DNA of 64,000 nt from Rostrohypoxylon terebratum (Eukaryota > Ascomycota > Sordariomycetes > Xylariales > Hypoxylaceae): NCBI GenBank assembly GCA_022497145.1, contig MU385861.1, forward strand, positions 555,450-619,449, read 5' to 3'. This document shows, piece by piece, positions 48,168 to 57,546 of the stretch (its first letter is position 1; every line of letters starts with the position of its first letter). The translations under genes and the position numbers were made by a program. The notes below the pieces were generated by a model. That model made no database searches and was not told where the DNA came from. It saw only the letters and a list, made by a program, of their open reading frames with translations.

Positions 48168-48659
48168 GCTGAATGTTGGTCGATGGCTATGCCCCCCCAA
48201 TTTGTGCGAAGTTATGAACGTTGGTATTCCTCAATAGTAGTTGCATGGATAAAGAAGAGATTCAATGTTTGGGGGAGGAGGATGGAGATGCAGATGCAGA
48301 TGAAGAGACTAGTATTAAAGAGACACGGGAAAGAAAGGGAATTGGTATTTCCGGTTATTAACCTTGATACTGCTACCTAGTACTAGGTAGGTACTGCCCG
48401 TGATTTCTAAATACCCGCTAGTAACCAAGATACTCCGCGCTTTCCCTCGCCACGTTCTATTTTAAAGTAGGACCTAGGTGCACTTGTAAAGGTAGGTTCG
48501 ATGAGATCAAATTGAAACACAACCTTGAACCTTGAAAACACATAATACATCTTAGGAACCATAAATACTTGGTACTTCAAAGTAAAACTACCATCGCGGG
48601 TTCTTGTTTTATAGAAAAAAAACCTTCTTAATTTGAATTAGGTATGACTATTACATATG

Positions 48660-48955
48660 TGTATATTGTATATTGTATATTGTATATTGTATATTGTATA
48701 TTGTATATTGTATATTGTATATTGTATATTGTATATTGTATATTGTATATTGTATATTGTATNNNNNNNNNNNNNNNNNNNNNNNNNNNNNNNNNNNNNN
48801 NNNNNNNNNNNNNNNNNNNNNNNNNNNNNNNNNNNNNNNNNNNNNNNNNNNNNNNNNNNNTTGTATATTGTATATTGTATATTGTATATTGTATATTGTA
48901 TATTGTATATTGTATATTGTATATTGTATATTGTATATTGTATATTGTATATTGT
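48660..48955. repeat. TATTGTA heptamer array interrupted by an N gap
   Basis: Perfect tandem copies of the 7-mer TATTGTA on both sides of 98 Ns (48763-48860): about 14 copies on each side. True length is unknown because the assembler stopped inside the array. Confidence 0.95.
48763..48860. other. Assembly gap (98 N)
   Basis: Run of N within the heptamer satellite. Gap size may be an estimate. Confidence 1.
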
Positions 48956-49184
48956 AGGTAGAATTTCTAAGGTGGGATGAGTTACATATGACATAGCTAC
49001 TAGGTCTGTCCCCCTATCGAATCAAGAATAGGGGAGGGGTCGAGATAATATAAACACTACTATATTTAATACCTAGTTACTAGTAATATAGGTACCTATA
49101 ACCGCCGTGTCATATGTCATATGTCATATCATTGATGAAATACAACACATACCTAGTAAAGATCAAACTCGAAAGCCGATAACA

Positions 49185-50118
49185 ATGGCATCAGTAATCT
49201 TCAAGCTACCCGGCGTCGCCTTCGTCACCGGAGCCGGTGGCACAGGTATTTATCCATTAGATGTCACAGCTCCGGGACTCACAATGCTCATGCCATCTCC
49301 TCGCCAGGAATCGGTGCCGCTGTAGCCCGGGCTTTTGTCCGGTCCGGCTGCACCAGGCTCGCCATCACCGATCTGAACCCTCGTACACTCGCACAGACCA
49401 AATCCGCCATTTTATCCATCAACCCTCGCGCGCAGGTCCTAGCGCGAGACGGTGATATCACAAGTGAGTCGTTCGTGAGATCATTTGCCGCCGACCTCCT
49501 CACCCGATTCTCGCGCCTTGACTACTCGGTACATTGTGCCGGTATCCTAGGCGCTTCGTTGCGCACACACGAGACGTCGCTAGACGATTATGAGCGCGTC
49601 GCGGGTGTCAATTGGAAAGGCGTGTGGCTCGCGTCGCGAGCGGCGTTGGCGCAGATGTTGGTGCAGGAGCCGTTGGATGCGCATCCAGGTCAGAGAGGCG
49701 CTCTGGTAAACATTGCCAGCCAGCTTGGCATCGTTGCGCGCCCGACTGCGTGTAAGAGTTCCATACTCCCTAGTTCAGTGTAGTCGTGCACCAAGAAAAA
49801 TTTCGCTAAAAAAAAAAAAAAGCGCCTTACTGTGCTTCGAAGGCCGCCGTGATAAATATGACGCGGTCTGATGCGATCGATTACTCGTCGGACCGCATAA
49901 GAATCAATTGTGTATGTCCGGGCGTGATCGAGACGCCGATGATGACGGGATGCCCTGAGGTGGAAGAGAGGCTGAAGCCAGCGATCGACATAGCACCTAT
50001 GCGAAGAATGGGCACGCCAGAAGAGGTGGCCGATGCTGTCCTATTCCTATGCTCGAACCAGGCCTCCTTCATTCAAGGTCACGCATTGGTAGTCGACGGT
50101 GGATATACAATTATTTAG
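49185..50118 (+). CDS. Short-chain dehydrogenase/reductase (classical SDR)
   Basis: Three exons, 49185-49245, 49308-49751 and 49823-50118 (266 residues). NAD(P)-dependent oxidoreductase. Seen: nucleotide-binding VAFVTGAGGTGIGAAVARAF (the glycine motif is split by intron 1), the NNAG equivalent HCAGI, catalytic Ser in VNIASQLGI, and the YxxxK pair in SPYCASKAAVINMTR. INCVCPGVIETPM and a C-terminal VDGGYTII follow, all typical of classical SDRs. The third exon acceptor is an AG at the end of a 14-A run with no pyrimidine tract; it is supported because it yields the expected SPYCASK. Substrate unknown. Confidence 0.9.
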
Positions 50119-50290
50119 GTAGGAATCGTGGTGAAATTACTTGATGCAATCCTCATTCTCGAGTGAACTGCCTACTTCGTCTAGCCTTCCGTATCAAGGA
50201 CCTGAACGTACACAGCTGGTATACCGTGACAAACGCAACCAAAAACTCCGTAATTGATCGAACCTCCTATTTACCACCTCTGTCATCCGA

Positions 50291-52279
50291 CTAACGCCTC
50301 TTGTTGAACTTCTGGTTCTGCCGGGGCTGGCTTCCGTAACCCCTCCTACCTTGCGTCTTCTTGTCTCTGCTCATGCTTGCGCCTAACGTTAGGTCGATTC
50401 GGGGTGGGGTAGAAAAGCCGAAGCTCTTGGCTACCTTTGCTAGATCTAGCTTGTTAATATCAAACACCGACCGTAAGCTGTGGCTTGCATAAGCGTGCAA
50501 GTATGATCGATAACCATCTTTGGCACTCTGGTTGAGATAGTAGTTCTGGGAGACGAGCTTCTCCAGTTGCGAAGTGACATTAAGAATCTTCTTCGCCGGA
50601 AACTCGTACTCGAGGACAGGTACTTTGGCCTGCTTCAGATGAGATAGGAAGCTGAGTTCGTGGGGTTGTAAGAAGAGAAGGCTGCGACCTTTGGAATTTG
50701 CGCCACGCGCTGTTCGACCGACCCGATGAATGTAATCGCGGGGGTCGTCGGGCGGGTCGAACTGCACTATGTAATCGACTGCTGGAATCTGTGTACTGTT
50801 TAGCGACCTAACGCTGCAAGATCATCACAATCGCTTACATCTAAACCACGTGCAGCGACGTCTGTACATAAAAGAATGCCGATTTTGGCATTGCAGAATT
50901 CGAAAAATGTGTTTGTCCGCTTCTGCTGCTTCTGTTTCCCGTGGAGAGAAAGACAGGGCCTAAACGATGTGAGCAATTTGTAAACGAGTTGCGAATTGAA
51001 AATAAATAGAAATCGACATCCATATTCAACGTTCCCCTTGAAATTAGGTAAAAGTGCCAACTTACAAATCTATGTAATTAAGGAGCTCGGCGTAATAGTT
51101 AACACTCGCACAACTTGAAAAGAAAACGATGACTTTCTTCTTTAGGTTTCTCTTGAGGAATGAGAAAAGAAGAAGGAATCGCTTGTCGGCGTCGCACGTA
51201 ACAAACCCCTGCTCAAGCCCTGCGACAGTGGAGCTGGTGCTCTCCTCGTCGACGTTGATGTAAAGAGGACCGGGACGGAGGGAAATCCTGGCAAGGTCTT
51301 CAACTTTGGTCGTCTGGGTTGCGGAGAAGAGCATGGTCTGTCTACCTTCGTTGGGCAGGATCTTGATGATCTGGCGCATCTCATCCTCGAAACCTATTTC
51401 CAGTATTCGATCGGCTTCGTCAATGATTAGAGACTTCAAGTTCTTGAAGACGAAAGGTGTATTTTGTAGATGGTCTAGAAGTCTCCCTGGGGTCGCGATC
51501 AAAAGGTTCACCCCCTTGGTCAACTTGTCAGCCTCCGCTCTGCGATTTGCTCCTCCGATGACTATTCCGTAAGTCTGGGAATGGTGCGCCATCAATTCGC
51601 GCGCGACGCCAAAGATCTGTAGAGCCAACTCCCTGGTGGGGGAGACGACGATGACACCAGTCCCGTTTCGTGGCTTGAACCGAAGTGCGCTTAGCATTTC
51701 GACAGCGGGAATCAGGAAAGCCAAGGTCTTTCCGCTTCCCGTCTTGGCAGCTCCGAGCACATCGCGACCTGCGAGCAAAGGTGGAATGGCTCTTCGTTGG
51801 ATGGTAGTCATCTTCTCGAAGCCCATATCCTCCTTGATAGCCTTGGTAGTCTTCTCTGACAGATTGAGGTCGGCAAAGTTTTCCGCATTGGAACCTATGG
51901 CATTCTGCAACGCGGAGATGGCGGTGTCGGCGCTGACGGTAGGTAAGTCGGTGCTCTGGTTATTCTGACCGGAGTCTTCGTCTTCGGCGTTTGCTGCTTC
52001 TACCCTCTTATTTAGTTCGGATGTTTCTTCAGCATCCTCTCCTGGGCCTGCGTCTTCTGTGTCGCTTTCTTCTTGTTCTTCAACCTCGACCTCAGCCTCA
52101 ACCTTAACTTCATCTTCCGCATCGGACTCGTCGCTCGAGGGTTCAGCAATTGGACGTTCGACTCGCTTCGACTTCTCCGACTTGGACGCCTTGACAGAAG
52201 GTGTCTTCAGCTTTTTAGATGCTTCGTTGCCACCAACATCCTTGTGCTTTCTCTTTTTGCTTAGCTTAACGGGATTCAT
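50291..52279 (-). CDS. has1: ATP-dependent RNA helicase Has1
   Basis: Three exons on the minus strand, 52279-51066, 50959-50839, 50788-50291 (610 residues). Nucleolar DEAD-box helicase for 18S rRNA maturation and snoRNA release in ribosome assembly. A lysine-rich then strongly acidic N-terminal tail (about 1-110) precedes the Q-motif region (FEKMTTIQRRAIPPLL). Walker A is AAKTGSGKT (about 177-185), followed by PTRELALQ, TPGRLLDHLQ, DEAD (IDEADRIL) and SAT. The second RecA lobe has SLHGKQKQQKRTNTFFEF, TDVAARGLD and HRVGRTARG. The tail contains SYLHAYASHSLRSVFD, characteristic of Has1. A ten-G run sits just upstream of the ATG. Confidence 0.95.
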
Positions 52280-54428
52280 CTTGTCTCGTTTTCTTGGGGG
52301 GGGGGGGGGAGAGGGAGGAACTGTGGGATGATTGATGGTATCGAGACTATTGAATTTATACCTTTCGGTGGTGGGTTCAATCTTCTGTTCTAATGTAAAT
52401 GTGAGACTGTATTAAGTAGTAATCCTGGGTTTTTTTTTTCTGACTTATCGATAAGTGTCTGTAATATAGTTGATAAGCGGGAGGAGACCTCCACATTTTT
52501 GCTATTACGTAATACGTACCTATTACCTACCTGCTACACCAGCCACCATTAACAGCTATCAAGCCACTATGACAAGCCACTCACTTCCAAGGTCCAAGAT
52601 TTAGTATTAATAATGGTTGCAACTCTAGATCTACTCTAGTCTTTTCACTTCTGCCTAACCTAACGTCTGTTATAGATAACGTCTACAACGTCTGCAACAT
52701 CTATAACGTCTACAACATCTACAACATCTACATCCCTCGCCTGTATTTTTTTCATCACTTACGTTTAATGGTGAACTGGCCTAGGTACGCAGATGACCTT
52801 ATTTCATTATGATGATTCCGTTGTGAATATCTCCCTCGCTTTTTATGTGTTGCAGCCTCCTCGTCTTGGCTTCGGTTATACCCTGTTCATCTATATAAAT
52901 GGAAATTCGTGATCAAAAATCTCTACTTTTGTGCTCTCCGTATAAATCACCTAGTCCGTGTACAAAGTCGTATATGTGCTGACCAGCCCATGCTGATCCT
53001 GGCTCTGGCTCCTTTCCGCTGCTGATATTGAAAGCGTGTTCTGAATGAAAGCAATACCGATTTCCACCCTCGATTTTATTGCCTAATAAATCCTTCCAGG
53101 CTGCCGGGCTCTTGTTCCACGCATTGATAAATTGCCGGAAACTTTCTCGCAACTGAGGTCGTGGTGAGCTGCATGGCAGCTGCATACCGTTGCACTGGAT
53201 AAATCCGCGGTTAAAACCCACCCTTCGATTCTAAGTTCTAGCTTGCGATGGAACATCTTTACCACTTGCTCACGCGCCTCTCGTCTAGAAGATTTATATT
53301 GGCCCCCTCATGGACCGTACCCGCGGCATCGCCGCCTTGTCTAAAAATTGGGACATCGGCACCGGCTCGTCTTCAAAATCTACCTTGTGGCCGATATGAG
53401 ATAAATTGATCCTTCGTTTGCTTGGTATCGCTGGACCCAATAACCTCTCCTAGGTAAATGAAAGGGGTGCATTGGCGCAGAGAATCAAATCCGCTATCCG
53501 GGCCGCTTCAAACGAGCCAAAATATAGTCCTGCTATATAAGCTTCTAATACTCTGGGAAATTTGTGTATTATGAATGAATTTCTCTTTTCACTAAGTCTA
53601 GGGATCTGTCACCACCCGCTTTTGTTAGGTATCCCTATTTCCACCTCCACCAGCCTTACCATCCACCCCAACTTTTTCAGTAGCGTCAGGTCAAGCTGAC
53701 AGTTCATCGGCCCAACTACACTCCTTTCCCCTCCCATATCCCTTCCCGTTCCTTGATTTTATGATCTTAATGGACTTGGTTATCAGTACCACGTTACAAT
53801 GTGATGTGACACCGCTACAAAGAGGCGTCTCGATGCGGTAGCTGTGAGGCGTCAGTAAGCTTGAGATATTACCTAGGCCATGTCGTACCACGGTCTAGAC
53901 GCGGACCTATCCGGGAGCCTCTAGGGGGGCGTCGTAAGGGCATGGCATGGGGATGTGATAGCAACGGCTGAGGTGGAGCTTGGGGCCTTACAAGCTGCTG
54001 AGCGAGCCCTACCACATTGGGTGATGCTAGAAACCCCGAGGTTGAATCCAGGGAGGATTCACGAGGCAGGCTCGGCATATACGTCGCTTGGAAGGGACAT
54101 GGGAATGAGCACCCGAACCTGTCTCGAAGTCGACCACCAGCTGAGCTATGACCAAGTCTCGACTGTAAGAGAATATCTGCCCACCACGGCGAGAAGGCCT
54201 AATGCCTCATCCGGCAGGTCCTCGGGCTCAAGGTTACCACATCTGTGGGAGTTATCCCCATCTGCTCACTGCTTGTCTGCAAGCCAAGCATGGTGTATCT
54301 GCGTGGAAAACAATATAAAAAGTAGGTATGCATCTTTTCTTCCAGCTGGAGCAAATCTCGTACCAACTTCCGAGGACCCGTAACTTGTGTCGATCGCTTC
54401 TCATCACGCAATCCAAATTTATGCCACC
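52280..54428. other. 2.1 kb region without a supported gene
   Basis: Contents: the G10 run at 52299-52308, ACATCTACAAC/GTCTACAAC repeats at about 52678-52732, and the Pol III-box-like segment near 54109-54148. A 102-codon minus-strand frame at 52913-53221 (RQFINAWNKSPAAWKDLLGN and onward) reads like protein but is not recognised; it may be a gene fragment. Confidence 0.4.
54043..54165 (-). ncRNA. tRNA-like / SINE-head-like segment with Pol III boxes
   Basis: On the minus strand TAGCTCAGCTGG (54148-54137) matches the Pol III A-box consensus TRGCNNAGYNGG exactly. Starting 29 bases further along, GGTTCGGGTGC (54119-54109) matches the B-box GGTTCGANTCC at most positions. The sequence between cannot be folded into a normal tRNA, and no acceptor stem pairs. 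This could be the head of a tRNA-derived SINE, a tRNA relic or a chance match. A TGAATCC/GGATTCA inverted repeat at 54043-54061 adjoins it. Confidence 0.3.
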
Positions 54429-55024
54429 ATGAAACCAGTCATCTTTCTCGCTCTTATCCCTAGCCTCGCGGCCTCTGTGGTGGAGGGATCAGGTCGTACC
54501 CAAAGACAGCCACGACGGCCGCGACCTTCAAGCGGGCTCACGACTATCACTGTCCAGCCGTCTCTCAAGATGGACAACGTGAACCTGGTGCAGCTCCCCG
54601 AAAGCCCTATATCTCCCCGTGCCGCCAACGATTTCTACGAGTGCAGGAACTCGGTTTGTCTCACCTCGTATTCACTCGTTCACTCATTCACCCACTAACA
54701 ATCACCCCTTTCTTCCAGAGCCCCGCACCTGGAGACTCCGACTGCAACAATATCATCGACGAAGTGTTCGCGCTAGACCAAGCCATTACAATAGCGTCCA
54801 ATGCTTGCCTCACCTTCCAATATGGAACATGCTGGGGCTTCTTTTGCTCGCTGTGCCAGACCCTGAGCACGGATACCGAATTCATCGGCAACCAGCTCAT
54901 CTCGGCCGAGGCGCTCTGCGTTGCCAACGGCCAGGTTGGTACCATCGTCAGCCGGGATGCGCCTCAGTGGGAAGCCGGCTTTGTCTACCAGGGTGCTGGT
55001 TTGCCGAACTATGACGTCTGCTAG
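54429..55024 (+). CDS. Small secreted protein with eight cysteines
   Basis: Two exons, 54429-54653 and 54719-55024, intron 65 bp with a CACTAACA branch site; 176 residues. A signal peptide (MKPVIFLALIPSLAASV) is followed by a basic, Pro/Arg-rich stretch and then a cysteine-bearing domain. The pattern is YEC...DSDC..IIDEVFALDQAI...NAC..FQYGTC...FC..LC...ALC...DVC, eight Cys in the mature part, so four disulfides are possible. No enzymatic motif is seen. Size, secretion and cysteine number fit small secreted fungal proteins, including candidate effectors and antimicrobial proteins, but the function is unknown. The last residue is Cys, just before the stop. A CCTAGG-type repeat starts about 30 bp downstream. 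Confidence 0.75.
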
Positions 55025-55982
55025 GCTAGTTTGATATGAGTGCATACGAAGTACCTAGGTCCTAGGTCCTAGGTCCTAGGTGCATACATATATCCGGAGT
55101 TGCGTCGCGTAGGCAGTCGAGCGGGTTGATTGAGTTTTTGAGTATCACCAGAGAATGTTATATAGGTACCTATCTGTGTGCATGTACTATGTATATAACA
55201 AAGGTGTATTATTTGCCACGTCTTCTTTTTCCTTTTTCGAATTCGAGAGGTTGCGGTACGGTTGACACGTTTAGCATCGAACTTGAAAAGAGAAAAGAAA
55301 GGTAAAATAGACGTCGTATCAAATATCGCGCGGTCAGCTTTTTACTTTTTAGCCAATAGTTCCGTCGGGAGTGGGGGGTATAGCCCTATCATACGTGTAC
55401 GTATGAAATATCACCTTCTAGGCTAGGTAGTTATGAGGAAATACTTCTCTACTCACGAGCGAGAATATCATAAAACTTAATCTTTTAATTGTTGTCATCA
55501 ATCAATTCGTACCTACCTATAGGCACCTGAGTAGATAATAGATGTACAATAGGTACTCAGGGACAAATCTCATCTTATACGGGCAAGCTCCTCTCCACTC
55601 TATATTAAAATACCTATAGGTTACCTAGGACCTACTGGTAGGTCTTAGGTACTTATGCAGGGAGTTTCTTTTTTTTAATCCACAGAAGCCGGCTACCCCA
55701 AAACAACAAAAGCAAAAGGCCAAAAAAAAAAAACACAAACAAAACCGATATGTATGATTCCTCCTTCCATGCGCCTTTCAGAGAGACAGCCCCGCCTGAT
55801 CATTTCGTCTATGTAAGTACTGGAATAATAGCAATTGTTGCTAATTGAATGCCCATCACCCCCTTGATCTCCGTTGCTATATGCATATTGTGGCCATATC
55901 GCATAGGTATTGTGACGCCGTTTTTTTTCCATCCTGGTCATGATACTAAATTGCTGACAACCAAAAAGCCAGGAAATCGTAT
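55025..55982. other. Spacer between secreted protein and PFK2/FBPase2 genes
   Basis: About 960 bp. It starts with the longest CCTAGGT array of the window (55052-55081). AT-rich sequence with A/T homopolymers at about 55669-55676 and 55721-55731 follows. No gene is seen. Confidence 0.5.
55052..55081. repeat. CCTAGGT tandem palindromic repeat
   Basis: Four tandem CCTAGGT units, giving a near-perfect 30 bp palindrome. Confidence 0.8.
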
Positions 55983-57546
55983 TCAATGAACAGCTGCCGT
56001 GGGGGTATATCCCAAATTCGCCTCTGGGATGGGATCCTCATGTTTGGCAGTGCTCCCCTTGCCGCGCCACGTGCTCACGGCGGGGATGTCGGCCTGGTAT
56101 CTTTCTTCGTCTGTCCCGTAGGCGCGCGGAGTCAACTTGATGAGGCAGTGGAGAGGGACGTTCATCCACGGGCTGCGCGATTGATCTTTCTTCATAAAGT
56201 AGGCGTATATACAGCGAAGGATGGCTTGGTGGGTAACGATCAGAATATCTTCGGACCGCTCCAGTTCCATGATAATGGGCTCGAGGCGAATGACGACATC
56301 CCGGTACGACTCACCGCCCCGGTAACGGTAGTTGTACTTGTCTTCGTCGCGTGCCACGAAATCCTCCGGGTACACATCCTTGATCTCTTGGTAGGTCATG
56401 CCGTCGCAGACGCCCGCGTCAAGCTCGTCCAACGCTTTCCACTGCAGTTGGTTATAGTTCTCGGGTAAGAAACGAGCGGTCTGTATGGTGCGCTTCAAGG
56501 TTGACGTCCACACGGTAAGGGGTCGATCGTCCTGTAAGTGAATTACCAAGGTTAACATCTTGATTGGACGAGATTTGGACGAGAAACAGAGAATGGGAAA
56601 TGTAAATAGATAACATAAAGCAACACGCAACTTACACCGACAGACTGACGGACTAGGTCTGGTAATTTCTTGGCATACTGGTGTCCTCGTTGAGACAGGT
56701 CGGCATCGCCTCCAATTCTTCCATAGAGATTGTATAGCGACTCGCCGTGTCTTGAAAGCCAAACTGACCTTGGTCGGATATGTAGGTTCATCAGGTAATA
56801 GACAACCCGACTCTGAAGATAATCTTGTATACGGTTGATAATGACCTGAGCGCCGACGTCCATGATCTTCAAGTAAGTATATTGGTTCTCGTCGCCGTCC
56901 GCGTCGATAGTCTTGTACACCTTCTCGTAGTTCTCTATCCGGTTACGAAAATCCAAGGCGGCCTTTTCCGGATCTTGACCCTTATAATCAGGGCTGGTAG
57001 TCTTGACATCTCGAATGTTGGCCATGATGAGATTCTCATCGTCACACTTTGACTCGACGAACAAGACTTCGATTCCTTCCTGCATCAGCGTGTCGTATAC
57101 CCATTTCCGTCGTTCCTTTGTCGAATTAGTAGCATCTAATATCCCAATCACACCACCCTGTCGGAACCAGCCCAACATGTCAGCGATGGCCGCTTCCGCA
57201 GCAACTCGACGTTTCTGTTCGCCTTCCGCGTTACTAATGTCGAAGAAGTCGGCTGATGGCTGAGGAGCATCGTGACGCCGATAGTTGCCGACGTTGAAGG
57301 TCTTGGCGTCGATTGAGAGCCATTGGAGATAACGCTGAGCTGTAGGGGACGAGCAGGACGGGTCAGTTTGTTTTTACGGAGGATAAAACTTATGAAAGTA
57401 GACATTCAACATAAGTCAAAAGAAGGGAAGGGGTAGTTACCTTTTTGTGCTATGTAACTCTTCCCACGTGCAGGCAAGCCAACCATGACCACGCAGATCT
57501 TGGTGTCCTCTGCCTGGACGGCACGGCCGTTAGTTCTCGGTGCCAT
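55983..57546 (-). CDS. 6-phosphofructo-2-kinase / fructose-2,6-bisphosphatase
   Basis: Three exons on the minus strand, 57546-57441, 57339-56636, 56531-55983 (452 residues). Bifunctional enzyme that makes and hydrolyses fructose-2,6-bisphosphate, the switch between glycolysis and gluconeogenesis. Kinase domain: Walker A GLPARGKS (about 23-30), FNVGNYRR, ILDATNSTKERR, FVESKCDDENLI, and PDYKGQDPEKAALDFRNRI. Phosphatase domain: catalytic SRHGESLYNL (His about 233), TSTLKRTIQTA, LDELDAGVCDGMTYQEI, YRYRGGESYRDV and VTHQAILRC. Both catalytic signatures look complete, so both activities are plausible. The protein is compact, lacking the long regulatory extensions of yeast Pfk26. Confidence 0.94.

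Larger units (their letters stand above)
48168..49184. other. Intergenic region with heptamer satellite and assembly gap
   Basis: About 1 kb between the EthD-like gene and the SDR gene. Most of the middle is the TATTGTA array with the N gap. Elsewhere a CCTAGG-type copy lies at about 48471-48479 and a GTCATATGTCATATGTCATAT triplet at about 49110-49130. No gene is seen. Confidence 0.6.

Noticed and set aside
48660..48955. Possible CRISPR-like array
   Set aside because: It is a simple 7 bp tandem repeat with no spacers.
52913..53221. 102-codon minus-strand frame
   Set aside because: Reads like protein in places but has no recognisable family. Noted only as a possible fragment.
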